Below are positions 48,237 through 56,293 of a DNA stretch of 64,000 bases, one piece after another. This DNA comes from Thermocrispum municipale DSM 44069 (GTDB taxonomy: Bacteria; Actinomycetota; Actinomycetes; Mycobacteriales; Pseudonocardiaceae). The notes under the pieces are model-generated. The model was not told the origin of the DNA, did not search any database, and was given only the letters and a program-made list of their open reading frames with translations. How positions within the stretch are numbered: position 1 is the first letter of the stretch; each line of letters opens with the position of its first letter. The position numbers were made by a program, and so were the translations under genes. The DNA lies in assembly GCF_000427825.1 (NCBI RefSeq), contig NZ_ATYT01000006.1:1-64000 (forward strand). The letters are read 5' to 3'.

Positions 48237-48857
48237 CTATTCGGTGGCCAGGGCGACACCGAAACCGATCAGGGCGGTGCCGGTGACGGCGTCGATGGCG
48301 CGCCGGACGCGCGTACGGGAGATCCAACTGCGGACCTTGTGCACGCCGATCAGCACGGCGAGCTGCCACGTGACGCCCGCCGCCACCACGGTGTAGGCGA
48401 GTACCAGGGCGTCCAGGGTGGTCGCGGTGGCCGGGTCGAGGAACTGCGGCAGCACCGACAGGAAGAAGACCAGCACCTTCGGGTTGGTGATGTTGGTCAG
48501 GAAGCCTTCGGTCCACCGCCGCCACAAACGCGCACTCTTCTGCTGAACGTCGACGGTGGCGTAGTCGCCGCGCTTGGCCGCGCGGAAGGCCTGGAAGCCG
48601 AGGTAGCACAGGTAGACGACCCCGGACCAGCGGATGACCTCGAACACCACGTGGTACCGGACCACGAACGCGCCGAGACCGAGGCCGACGGCGGTGCCCT
48701 GGATGAGGCATCCGGTGGTGATGCCGAAGATCGTGGCCAGCCCGGCCCGGAAGCCGCCTGCCAGCCCGTTCTTCAGCACGACCAGCGTGTCCGGCCCCGG
48801 TGCCAACGCGATGAGCAGCGCGAACACCAGGAAAGTGGTGTAGTCGCTCCAGGTCAT
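48237..48857 (-). CDS. LysE/RhtB family amino-acid exporter
   Basis: This 206-aa, six-helix membrane protein has the family signature FALLIALAPGPDTLVVLKNG at the N-terminus, GCLIQGTAVGLGLG in helix 2 and GFLTNITNPKVLVFFLSVLPQF in the middle. The family exports amino acids or related metabolites by proton antiport. The substrate cannot be read from sequence, and no regulator lies beside it. Confidence 0.9.
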   Translation of the reverse strand: MTWSDYTTFLVFALLIALAPGPDTLVVLKNGLAGGFRAGLATIFGITTGCLIQGTAVGLGLGAFVVRYHVVFEVIRWSGVVYLCYLGFQAFRAAKRGDYATVDVQQKSARLWRRWTEGFLTNITNPKVLVFFLSVLPQFLDPATATTLDALVLAYTVVAAGVTWQLAVLIGVHKVRSWISRTRVRRAIDAVTGTALIGFGVALATE

Positions 48858-48935
48858 GAATCCACGTTAACCGGGCGACCACCGGTGAAGCTGGAGATTT
48901 TCGGCCGTCTACGTCACACCGCCTGCCGCGGACGA

Positions 48936-49124
48936 CTACGGATTTCGCCACGAGTGGTCCCATGGGCTGTAGGGCTTGGCCAGGTGCGCGTCGGTCGTCT
49001 CGCGCTGTCGTTGCCAGAAGTAGGCGACTGCGCCGATCTCGGCAGCGTGGGTGTTTCCACCCCTGGAGAGTGACCAGCACAACTGCGGGGAATGGTTACT
49101 GCTGAGTACGCTGAGCGGAACCAC
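48936..49124 (-). CDS. Doubtful small ORF upstream of the mutase gene
   Basis: This is a 62-codon frame from a GTG at 49124. The second half, AEIGAVAYFWQRQRETTDAH then LAKPYSPWDHSWRNP, is rich in aromatic residues and does not look like a shadow of a GC-biased gene. No Shine-Dalgarno is clear, and the frame overlaps the promoter region of the mutase. It could be a decayed or tiny unannotated gene. I do not recognise it. Confidence 0.25.
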   Translation of the reverse strand: MVPLSVLSSNHSPQLCWSLSRGGNTHAAEIGAVAYFWQRQRETTDAHLAKPYSPWDHSWRNP

Positions 49125-49138
49125 CGGGAGGTCTGACG

Positions 49139-51157
49139 ATGCCGTTTCCTGCCGACCGTGAGCGTGACCGTCCCTGGGTCATGCGGACTTACGCTGGTCA
49201 TTCGTCGGCGGCCGCGTCCAACGCGCTGTACCGCAAGAACCTGGAGAAGGGCCAGACCGGTCTGTCGGTGGCCTTCGACCTGCCGACCCAGACCGGCTAC
49301 GACCCCGATCATCCGCTCGCGCGCGGCGAGGTCGGCAAGGTCGGCGTGCCGATCGCGCACATCGGCGACATGCGCCAGCTGTTCGACGGCATCCCGCTTG
49401 CCGAGGCCAACACGTCGATGACGATCAACGCCCCGGCCATGTGGCTGCTGGCGTTGTACGTGACCGTGGCCAAGGAGCAGGCCGCCGAGTCCGGCCAGGA
49501 CCCCGACGAGGTGCTGGCGAAGCTGGCCGGGACCACGCAGAACGACATCATCAAGGAATACCTGTCCCGCGGGACCTACATCTTCCCGCCCGGCCCGAGC
49601 CTGCGGCTGATCACCGACGTGATCACGTGGACGGTGCACAACATCCCGAAGTGGAACCCGATCAACATCTGCAGCTATCACCTGCAGGAGGCCGGGGCGA
49701 CCCCGACGCAGGAGGTCGCGTACGCGTTGTGCACGGCCATCGCGGTGCTGGACGCGGTGCGTGACTCGGGGCAGGTGAGCGAAGCGGACATGACGCGCGT
49801 GGTCTCGCGCATCTCGTTCTTCGTCAACGCCGGTGTCCGGTTCATCGAGGAGATGTGCAAGATGCGGGCGTTCGTCCAGCTCTGGGACGAGCTGACCCGC
49901 GAGCGCTACGGCATCACCGACCCCAAGGCGCGCCGGTTCCGTTACGGCGTGCAGGTCAACTCGCTCGGGCTGACCGAGGTGCAGCCGGAGAACAACGTGC
50001 AGCGCATCGTGCTGGAGATGCTCGCGGTGACGCTGTCCCGGGACGCACGCGCCCGCGCGGTGCAGCTGCCCGCCTGGAACGAGGCGCTCGGTCTGCCCCG
50101 GCCGTGGGATCAGCAGTGGGCGCTGCGGATGCAGCAGGTGCTGGCCTACGAGACGGACCTGCTCGAGTACGAGGACATCTTCGACGGCTCCAAGGTCATC
50201 CAGGCCCGCGTCGACGAGATCGTCGAAGGCGCCCGCGAGGAGATCAAGCGGGTGCAGGAGATGGGCGGCGCGGTCGCGGCCGTGGAGAACGGCTACATGA
50301 AGGGCGAGCTGGTCGCCTCGCTCGGCGAGTACCGCCGCCGGATGGAGTCCGGCGACCAAGTGCTGGTCGGGGTGAACAAGTTCAACACCACCGAGCCGTC
50401 GCCGCTGCAGGCGGAAGGCGCACAGGCGATCGAGACGGTCGACCCGGCGGTGGAGAAGCAGGCCATCGCCGCCGTGCAGCAGTGGCGGGCGGAACGGGAC
50501 AACGCGGCCGCAGAAGCGGCGCTGGACAAGCTGAAGGCGACGGCTCGGACGTCGGAGAACCTGTTCGAGGCGACGTTGGAGTGCGCCGCTGCGGGCGTGA
50601 CGACAGGGGAGTGGGCCGGAGCCCTGCGGGAGATCTTCGGCGAGTACCGGGCGCCGACCGGTGTCTCGGCCACCAGCGCGGCAGGCGGCGGTGATCTGGC
50701 CGAGCTGGCGGCAGTGCGGGAACGCGTGCGCACGACCGGCGAAGAGCTCGGCGAGCGGCTGCGCATCTTGGTGGGCAAGCCAGGGCTGGACGGGCACTCC
50801 AACGGTGCCGAGCAGGTCGCCGTGCGCGCTCGCGACGCCGGTTTCGAGGTGATCTACCAGGGCATCCGCCTGACACCGGAACAGATCGTCGCGGCCGCCG
50901 TGCAGGAAGGCGTGCACGTGGTCGGGCTCTCGGTGCTGTCCGGCTCGCACCTGGAGGTTGTCCCGGAGGTCATCGACGGCCTGCGAGCCGCTGGAGCGGA
51001 CGACATCCCGGTGGTCGTGGGTGGCATCATCCCGGCCGACGACGCGGCGCTGTTGCGCGAGCGGGGTGTTGCTCGGGTCTTCACGCCGAAGGACTACGAG
51101 CTCACCGGGATCATGGACGAGATCGTGACGGTCATCCGCCAGGCGCGCGGCCTCTGA
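49139..51157 (+). CDS. meaA: Adenosylcobalamin-dependent mutase, MeaA/ethylmalonyl-CoA mutase type
   Basis: This 672-aa single-chain enzyme has an acyl-CoA mutase TIM barrel (about 1-500; MRTYAGHSSAAASN, GLSVAFDLPTQTGYDPDHP, GDMRQLFDGIPL, NTSMTINAPAMWLLALY). The C-terminal B12 domain has DGHSNG with the cobalt-ligand His553 and LSVLSGSH. The fused two-domain form and these N-terminal signatures fit MeaA, which interconverts ethylmalonyl- and methylsuccinyl-CoA, better than methylmalonyl-CoA mutase, which is a longer or two-subunit enzyme here. In MeaA organisms it works with crotonyl-CoA carboxylase/reductase, which is not in this window. AGGTCTGACG precedes the ATG. Confidence 0.85.
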   Translation: MPFPADRERDRPWVMRTYAGHSSAAASNALYRKNLEKGQTGLSVAFDLPTQTGYDPDHPLARGEVGKVGVPIAHIGDMRQLFDGIPLAEANTSMTINAPAMWLLALYVTVAKEQAAESGQDPDEVLAKLAGTTQNDIIKEYLSRGTYIFPPGPSLRLITDVITWTVHNIPKWNPINICSYHLQEAGATPTQEVAYALCTAIAVLDAVRDSGQVSEADMTRVVSRISFFVNAGVRFIEEMCKMRAFVQLWDELTRERYGITDPKARRFRYGVQVNSLGLTEVQPENNVQRIVLEMLAVTLSRDARARAVQLPAWNEALGLPRPWDQQWALRMQQVLAYETDLLEYEDIFDGSKVIQARVDEIVEGAREEIKRVQEMGGAVAAVENGYMKGELVASLGEYRRRMESGDQVLVGVNKFNTTEPSPLQAEGAQAIETVDPAVEKQAIAAVQQWRAERDNAAAEAALDKLKATARTSENLFEATLECAAAGVTTGEWAGALREIFGEYRAPTGVSATSAAGGGDLAELAAVRERVRTTGEELGERLRILVGKPGLDGHSNGAEQVAVRARDAGFEVIYQGIRLTPEQIVAAAVQEGVHVVGLSVLSGSHLEVVPEVIDGLRAAGADDIPVVVGGIIPADDAALLRERGVARVFTPKDYELTGIMDEIVTVIRQARGL

Positions 51158-51184
51158 AATTCCCGGCAGCACCATTTCGGCCGG

Positions 51185-51239
51185 CATTTCGGTGCCGCGA
51201 CGCGCATTGTGCGGCAATGCGTTCGCGGGTGCCGAAATG
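51185..51239 (+). terminator. Long hairpin after the mutase gene
   Basis: CATTTCGG (51185-51192) pairs with CCGAAATG (51232-51239). Inside it CGCG pairs with CGCG, and CGCATTG (51203-51209) pairs with CAATGCG (51215-51221) around a 5-nt loop. The result is a 55-nt, nearly continuous stem starting 27 bp after the stop. A second CATTTCGGC at 51173-51181 could compete for the 3' arm (GCCGAAATG, 51231-51239). Confidence 0.7.
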
Positions 51240-51540
51240 TTCGATTTGCGCGCTTGGTCGCCGTCGCGGCGACTCACCGCTCCCTGGCGTGGAACAACCC
51301 TCCCGAAGGCCTGACGAGCGCTTATCGGCGCGCGTCGGGCGACGGAATCCTGGGGTTTCCGGTGGGAAAGCACCCGCCGGACGCGGCGAGCTGTTCGGCG
51401 TTTCTCCCCGAGATCACTACTCCGAAAGGCGACTGCTGCGCAATCGTAACTTAGCGGAGGGTTACCACTCTTTCCGCAGGTCGGGGCGCTGTTAGCCCCT
51501 GTGAGTGAATTGCCGCTCTTTACCAATTGTCGAGGATTGG
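51240..51540. other. Non-coding spacer before the ehu operon
   Basis: I see no convincing gene. Short frames exist (for example 51209-51454 plus) but have no start signals and no protein-like composition. The one clear element is GTAAC (51446-51450) and GTTAC (51461-51465), an inverted repeat with 10 bp between, which could be a regulator site for the transporter operon. GlnR boxes contain GTAAC halves but usually as direct repeats with a 6-bp gap, so a GlnR assignment is not supported. Confidence 0.4.
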
Positions 51541-51570
51541 TTGAGCCGAGCACGGGGCTCGCCCTAGGTT
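51541..51570 (+). promoter_or_regulatory. Candidate promoter of ehuBCDA
   Basis: TTGAGC (51541-51546) and TAGGTT (51565-51570) are 18 bp apart, a reasonable vegetative promoter. Transcription would begin near 51577, giving a leader of about 54 nt with the Shine-Dalgarno GAGGGAG at 51617-51623 before the ATG. Confidence 0.5.
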
Positions 51571-51630
51571 GAGAGCGCGCGGGTGTGCGGCAAACCACCC
51601 GCTACGGCGTTGTGACGAGGGAGCGACACG

Positions 51631-52554
51631 ATGAGCGGTGGCTGGACGAGACGGGACTTCTTCCGACGGACGGGGGCAATGGGTGTGGTCGCCCTCGGAG
51701 GGCCCGCCGTACTGTCCGCCTGTGGCGTCGGGGGCGGCGGCGGAGACAAGCCTGAGGGGGTTGGTGCCGCAGCGGTGACCTTCGAGGAAGCGAAGAAGAC
51801 CAAGAACATCAAGGTCGGCTTCGCCAACGAGGCGCCGTGGGCCTTCATGGACGAGAAGGGCGAGCTCACCGGCTACGCCCCGGCCGTGGCCCGTGAGGTG
51901 CTGAAGAAGCTCGGCATCGACCACGTCGAGGGCGAGGTCACCGAGTTCGACAGCTTGATCGACAACGCGCGGGCCAAAAAGTACGCGTTCGTGGCCGCGG
52001 GCATGTCCATCAAGCCGGACCGGTGCAAGAACTCCGACTTCGCCGTGCCGGACTACCAGGTCGGGTCCGCGTTCCTGGTGCCGAAGGGCAATCCGAAGAA
52101 CATCACGCGGTTCGAGGACATCAAGGGCGCGAAGGTCAAGATCGCCACGCTCGGCGGTGCGGTGGAGAACCAGTTCGCCAAGGACGCCGGCGTGCCGAGC
52201 AGCCAGATCGAGCCGATGCCCAAGCAGGACGACATCCTGCGGGCCGTGCAGGCGGGTGACGTCTACGGCGCCGCGATCCTGGACGTCACCGCGGCGTGGC
52301 TGGTCAAGAACAACCCGGACGCCGGACTCGAGGTGACCGAGTCGTTCCAGGCAGGCGACAAGCCCGAGGTGGGCACGTTCAACTTCCGCCTGGACGACGA
52401 CGAGTTCCGCGAGGCGTTCAACAAGGAACTGATCGAGCTGCACAAGTCCGGCCGCTGGCTGGAACTGGTGGAGCCGTTCGGTTTGACCGAGGCCAACGAC
52501 ACCTACCCCGATCTGGCCACTGAGGAGAAGGTCGACGAGTACTGCGGCAAGTAA
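51631..52554 (+). CDS. ehuB: Ectoine/hydroxyectoine-type ABC transporter, substrate-binding lipoprotein
   Basis: This 307-aa family-3 binding protein has a twin-arginine signal (WTRRDFFRRTG) that ends in the lipobox LSAC, with lipidated Cys31, so it is probably exported folded by Tat. The mature domain has IKVGFANEAPWAFMDEKGEL, YAPAVAREVLKKLGIDHVEG, FVAAGMSIKPDRCKNSDFAV and AFLVPKGNPKNITRFEDI, a pattern I associate with EhuB. A related polar amino-acid ligand is possible. It heads an operon with two permeases and an ATPase. Confidence 0.8.
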   Translation: MSGGWTRRDFFRRTGAMGVVALGGPAVLSACGVGGGGGDKPEGVGAAAVTFEEAKKTKNIKVGFANEAPWAFMDEKGELTGYAPAVAREVLKKLGIDHVEGEVTEFDSLIDNARAKKYAFVAAGMSIKPDRCKNSDFAVPDYQVGSAFLVPKGNPKNITRFEDIKGAKVKIATLGGAVENQFAKDAGVPSSQIEPMPKQDDILRAVQAGDVYGAAILDVTAAWLVKNNPDAGLEVTESFQAGDKPEVGTFNFRLDDDEFREAFNKELIELHKSGRWLELVEPFGLTEANDTYPDLATEEKVDEYCGK

Positions 52555-52572
52555 GTAGATCGGATACTCCCG

Positions 52573-53295
52573 GTGGAGAACTTCTCGATCTATCTGGAAC
52601 GTGTCCTCGAAGGACTTCCGGCGACTTTGTGGGCAACGGGTGGCGGTATCGCGCTGACCATCGTGTTGTCGTTCCTCGCGGGAATCGCGCTGCTCTCGCC
52701 GTCGCGCACGGTGCGCGGGCTGGTGCGTATTTACGTGGAGGGATTCCGGGGCAGCTCGGAAGTCGTCCAGTTGTTCTTCTTCGCCGTCGCGTTGGCCATT
52801 TTCTTCGGCCTGCCGTGGAATCAGACCGCGGAGGGCTTGTTGCTGATCGGCATCATCGTCCTCGGTCTGAACCACGGCGCCTACGGTGCGGAGATCGTGC
52901 GCGGTGCCGTGCAGTCGGTGCCGAAGGCGCAGCGGGAAGGCGCCATCGCGCTGAACTTCACGCCGGTGCAGCGCATGTGGCGGATCATCCTGCCGCAGGC
53001 GGTGGTGGAGATGCTGCCGCCGTTCAACAACCTGTTCATCCAGTTGTTGAAGGGCACGGCGCTGCTGAGCTTCATCACTGTGCCGGAGATGTTCCAGAAG
53101 GCTGACGAGCTGCGCGCGGTGCCGTCGTTCGCCAACGACCTGTGGATCATCTATCTGATCCTGCTGGTGATCTACATGCTGCTGGCCGTGGTGATCACAC
53201 TCGTGATGCGCTGGCTGGAGTCGCTGGCCGCGCGGCGCGTCGGGCGTTCGGTGCCGAGCAGGGAGAAGGCACTGGCCAGAGGGGCGGCGGCCTGA
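52573..53295 (+). CDS. ehuC: Ectoine/hydroxyectoine-type ABC transporter permease
   Basis: This 240-aa permease of the HisM/amino-acid type has five or six helices. It shows EGFRGSSEVVQLFFFAVAL, where the family usually has RGTP, and the coupling motif GAIALNFTPVQRMWRIILPQA. GTG 52573, 18 bp after ehuB. It ends in TGATG, sharing a base with ehuD. Confidence 0.82.
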   Translation: MENFSIYLERVLEGLPATLWATGGGIALTIVLSFLAGIALLSPSRTVRGLVRIYVEGFRGSSEVVQLFFFAVALAIFFGLPWNQTAEGLLLIGIIVLGLNHGAYGAEIVRGAVQSVPKAQREGAIALNFTPVQRMWRIILPQAVVEMLPPFNNLFIQLLKGTALLSFITVPEMFQKADELRAVPSFANDLWIIYLILLVIYMLLAVVITLVMRWLESLAARRVGRSVPSREKALARGAAA

Positions 53296-53972
53296 TGAGC
53301 AAGTGGGATTGGGAGCGTTTCTGGGACGCCTGGCCGTACGTGCTGGACGGGCTGTGGGTCACCATCCAGTTCACGCTGCTCGGCTCGATCGTCGCCTACA
53401 TCCTGGGCTTGATCTTCGCGATCATCCGCCAGCTGCGCATTCCGGTCGTCGACCAGGTGCTGTGGGCGTTCATCGAGTTCGTGCGCAGCACCCCGCTGCT
53501 GGTGCAGGTGTTCTTCCTGTACTGGGTGATCCGTCCGGAAGTGATGCAGGGCATCGAAGCGGACACGCAGAAGATCATCGTCGGTACGTTCGCGCTCGGC
53601 GTGCACTACGCGTGCTACACGTCCGAGGTCTACCGGGCAGGCATCGAGGCGGTGCCGAGAGGCCAATGGGAAGCCGCCACCGCGCTGAGTCTGCCGCGGC
53701 GGCGAGTCTGGACCGGGGTGATCCTGCCGCAGGCCGTGCCGCGGGTGCTTCCGGCGCTGGGCAATTACACGATTGCCATGTTCAAGGAAGTGCCGTTGCT
53801 GTCGGCCATCTCGGTATTCGACATCGTCTACCAGGTGAAGACCGAGTACGCGGCGAGTCAAGGTGGCGCAGGTCCCGAAGCGTGGGCGGCTGCGGGCTTG
53901 ACGTTCTTGGCCCTCAGTTATCCCTGTGCAATTCTGGTTCGAAGGTTGGAGCGTCGTGTCGGAACCGTCTGA
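53295..53972 (+). CDS. ehuD: Ectoine/hydroxyectoine-type ABC transporter permease
   Basis: This 225-aa second permease of the pair has EFVRSTPLLVQVFFLYWV and the EAA-type coupling loop AGIEAVPRGQWEAATALSLP, then RVILPQ-like VILPQAVPRVLPALGNY. GLHY-type GVHYACYTSEVYRAG is a feature of EhuD. Its end overlaps the ehuA start by 17 bp. Confidence 0.83.
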   Translation: MSKWDWERFWDAWPYVLDGLWVTIQFTLLGSIVAYILGLIFAIIRQLRIPVVDQVLWAFIEFVRSTPLLVQVFFLYWVIRPEVMQGIEADTQKIIVGTFALGVHYACYTSEVYRAGIEAVPRGQWEAATALSLPRRRVWTGVILPQAVPRVLPALGNYTIAMFKEVPLLSAISVFDIVYQVKTEYAASQGGAGPEAWAAAGLTFLALSYPCAILVRRLERRVGTV

Positions 53973-54750
53973 GACCAACAACGAGATGATCCGGTTCGAG
54001 AACGTGGTCAAACGCTTCGGCTCGAACACGGTTCTCGAGGATCTGAACTTCACGGTGGCGCCGGGTGAATTCGTCACGCTGATCGGGCCGAGCGGTTCCG
54101 GTAAGACGACCATCCTGCGGCTGGTGATGACGTTGGAGAAGGTGTCGGAAGGCACCATCTACGTCGACGGCAAGCCGCTGTCGCACATGCCCAAGGGTGG
54201 CAAGCTCGTCCCGGCGGACGAGAAGTACCTGCGCGAGGCCCGCAAGTCGATCGGCATGGTGTTCCAGCAGTTCAACCTGTTCCCGAACATGAACGTGCTG
54301 CGCAACGTCACCGAGGGGCCGATCCGCAGCCTGGGACAGTCGCGGGACGAGGCCGAGAAGAAGGCGAAAGACCTGCTGGAGCTGGTCGGCCTGACGGACA
54401 AGATCGACGCGCGGCCGACCCAGCTGTCCGGTGGTCAGCAGCAGCGGGTGGCCATCGCCCGTGCGCTGGCGATGGAGCCGAAGGTGCTGTTGCTGGACGA
54501 GGTCACCTCGGCGCTCGACCCCGAGCTGGTCACCGGTGTGCTGCACCTGCTCAAGGACATCGCCAACTCGACGGACATCACGTTCCTGTGCGTGACGCAC
54601 GAGATGCAGTTCGCGCGGGACGTGTCCGACCGGGTGATGATGTTCGACGGCGGGCAGATCGTGGAGGACGGGCACCCGGAGAAGATCTTCACCGACCCGG
54701 ACCACGACCGGACGCGGGAGTTCCTGCAGGCGGTGCTCGACCGGGCCTGA
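53956..54750 (+). CDS. ehuA: Ectoine/hydroxyectoine-type ABC transporter ATPase
   Basis: This 264-aa ATPase has Walker A GPSGSGKTT, Q-loop MVFQQFNLFPNMNVL, signature LSGGQQQRVAIARAL, Walker B VLLLDEVTSALDP and switch His in CVTHEMQFAR. An extra loop after the first sheets (KPLSHMPKGGKLVPADEKYL) is typical of EhuA. GTG 53956 is preceded by GGTTGGAG; ATG 53986 is a shorter alternative. A terminator follows. No ectoine-degradation genes (doe/eut) follow, so uptake here may serve osmoprotection. Confidence 0.85.
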   Translation: MSEPSETNNEMIRFENVVKRFGSNTVLEDLNFTVAPGEFVTLIGPSGSGKTTILRLVMTLEKVSEGTIYVDGKPLSHMPKGGKLVPADEKYLREARKSIGMVFQQFNLFPNMNVLRNVTEGPIRSLGQSRDEAEKKAKDLLELVGLTDKIDARPTQLSGGQQQRVAIARALAMEPKVLLLDEVTSALDPELVTGVLHLLKDIANSTDITFLCVTHEMQFARDVSDRVMMFDGGQIVEDGHPEKIFTDPDHDRTREFLQAVLDRA

Positions 54751-54762
54751 GACAAGACGAGG

Positions 54763-54795
54763 GGAGCGGCGGTGCCCTCGAGGTGCCGCCGCTCC
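54763..54795 (+). terminator. Hairpin after ehuA
   Basis: GGAGCGGCGG (54763-54772) pairs perfectly with CCGCCGCTCC (54786-54795) around a 13-nt loop, 12 bp after the ehuA stop. The stem can extend outward through GAG/CTC. No T-tract follows. Confidence 0.75.
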
Positions 54796-54810
54796 TCGCG
54801 TTCTGTGTGC

Positions 54811-54933
54811 TCGGCGATCCGGCGCGCGTGCCCGCGACTCGGTGTGCGCGTGCTGGTGGCTCGGCGTGCGCGTGCTGGGCGGATCCGGCGTGCTCGGCGA
54901 TCCGGCGTACGCGTGCTGGGCGACTCGGCGCGG
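54811..54933. repeat. Short degenerate repeats left of the hotdog-like gene
   Basis: Variants of CTCGGCGATCCGGCG (54810-54824 and 54893-54907) and of GACTCGGTGTGCGCGTGCTGG (54836-54856; copies near 54861 and 54920) follow each other at 22-31 bp steps. The spacer is non-coding. The sub-motif CGACTCGGTG-x-GCGC-x-TGC recurs on the other side of the next gene. Confidence 0.5.
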
Positions 54934-54965
54934 GCATTCCGTGCGGTCCCGGCCGGCGCCGCGAG

Positions 54966-55709
54966 CTACCTGGCGACGCGGAACTGTTCGAACTGCTCCT
55001 CGGTGAGCCGGACCCAGGTGGCCTCGGCGTGCGCGAGGACCTCGCCGTCGTCGGACCAGATCGCCGAACCGGAGTGCCGCTTGCGGCCGTCCGCCGAACG
55101 GAGCCATCCCGCGGCGACCAGGCGTTCCCCGGCCGTGGGCAAGCGCCGGATCCGTGCGGTCAGCTGTCCCAGCACGTGCGGAGCGGTCTCGTAGGTCGGG
55201 TCGTGGTACCAGCACAGACCGCTCGGACAGTCGAGCGCGGCCCAGACGTAACGCGGGTCGAGCGTGCCCGCCGGCCCGGCCAGCGACTCTTGCGGTTGCC
55301 ACGGCCACGCCACGAGCAGATCGCGTGACGTCCTGCCGGGGAACAACCGCAGTCCTTCGCCTTCGGCCCTGGCCGGGCCGCACGTGAAGCAGCTGGGGAA
55401 CGGGTGCTGGTCCTGGTACGCCTTGACGTCGAACTCCGCCGCGGCCTGCTCCGCTTCTTCGTACGTGACCGGCTCCGGCAGATCCTCGGCGGGCTCGCCC
55501 GGCCGGGCCTGGGCGACCACCGTGTCGCCGTCCAGCAGCTCGGCACCCTCGTCGGTGGCCACCAGGCGGAGCGTCCGGTCCAGTGGTGGCGGCCGCAGCA
55601 GGCGAACCTGCGCCGGACCATCGATCGCGGTGGCGGCGACACCGCAGGTGTAGCCACCGTTGCCCGAGGCTTGCGGCCCGTGGAAGCGCCGCTCGATCCG
55701 AACCTGCAT
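54966..55709 (-). CDS. Hotdog-fold (thioesterase-like) protein
   Basis: This 247-aa protein has two halves that look like a double hotdog. The N-terminal half contains RRFHGPQASGNGGYTCGVAA and a strand-rich stretch to AQARPGEPA. The central FPSCFTCGPARAEGEGLRLF has a Cys-x-x-Cys motif. The C-terminal half has YVWAALDCPSGLCWYHD and AEATWVRL. These features resemble a conserved actinobacterial family of unknown, possibly thioesterase-like, function. The ATG at 55709 was chosen; upstream codons are shadow-like and run into a repeat. No operon partner. Confidence 0.65.
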   Translation of the reverse strand: MQVRIERRFHGPQASGNGGYTCGVAATAIDGPAQVRLLRPPPLDRTLRLVATDEGAELLDGDTVVAQARPGEPAEDLPEPVTYEEAEQAAAEFDVKAYQDQHPFPSCFTCGPARAEGEGLRLFPGRTSRDLLVAWPWQPQESLAGPAGTLDPRYVWAALDCPSGLCWYHDPTYETAPHVLGQLTARIRRLPTAGERLVAAGWLRSADGRKRHSGSAIWSDDGEVLAHAEATWVRLTEEQFEQFRVAR

Positions 55710-55795
55710 GATGCCGGATCCTACCGGGGTTCGGGTATTGCCGGGCGTGAGTTGGCCCGCGCAGCCACGACAGCACTGGGTTGTCCGCGGCTCGG

Positions 55796-55841
55796 CCTGC
55801 CCTCGACTCGGTGGGCGCCTGCCCTCGACTCGGCGAACGCT
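55796..55841. repeat. Short direct repeats right of the hotdog-like gene
   Basis: CCTGCCCTCGACTCGG occurs at 55796-55811 and again at 55819-55834, with a partial third unit after. CGACTCGGTGGGCGCCTGC (55804-55822) differs at two of 19 positions from CGACTCGGTGTGCGCGTGC at 54835-54853, so related repeats flank the gene. Confidence 0.55.
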
Positions 55842-55954
55842 GGGGCCCTCACCTCGCCGCGCCCTTCGAGGATCCGGTCCGCTGTCGAGCGATCGATCGT
55901 CCGGGCTGTCGGTTGATCGATCGGGCAACCGCACGGCACCGAACGCATGCCGGG

Positions 55955-56128
55955 CTACCGCGCGATCGCTTTCCCCTCGCTGAGGTACCGCTCACCCGCA
56001 CGGATCTCCTGCAGCGCGGCAACCAGCGCACTGAGTACGCGCAAGTCCTCCGCGTGGTGTCGCTCGATCACGTGCGTCAGCATCTCGGCCGCCAATGCCA
56101 GCTCGCGGCGATCGTCGTCGGTGACCAT
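55955..56128 (-). CDS. Small charged helical protein, unknown
   Basis: This 57-aa ORF begins MVTDDDRRELALAAEMLTHV and ends RAGERYLSEGKAIAR. It is predicted to be mostly amphipathic helix. The ATG is preceded by GGAAGGGA at about 7 bp, which supports translation. It is divergent from the enoyl-CoA hydratase. I do not recognise the family. Confidence 0.5.
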   Translation of the reverse strand: MVTDDDRRELALAAEMLTHVIERHHAEDLRVLSALVAALQEIRAGERYLSEGKAIAR

Positions 56129-56293
56129 CGCGCATCCCTTCCGCCGCCGACTGCTCGGCTCCTGCGGGTCGTCTTCTCGATGAGCGGGCGAACCGGTTCG
56201 TCTCGCCTCGATGGTAAGCCGCGACCCCGACATCGCGGCGGCGACGCGCTCAAGGGCGTGGCGGTGACTCGATCAGCCACTAACGTAATGGTC

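Noticed and set aside
49139-51157. Calling the mutase methylmalonyl-CoA mutase
   Set aside because: The single chain of 672 residues with both domains and its N-terminal signatures fit MeaA better; actinobacterial methylmalonyl-CoA mutase is normally a two-subunit enzyme with a longer large subunit. Enzyme assay would decide.
51446-51465. GlnR box upstream of ehuB
   Set aside because: GTAAC and GTTAC are inverted with a 10-bp gap; GlnR sites are direct half-sites with about 6 bp between.
48914-51598. 894-codon minus-strand frame antisense to the mutase
   Set aside because: Shadow frame with no recognisable domain; meaA on the other strand has intact B12 and mutase motifs.
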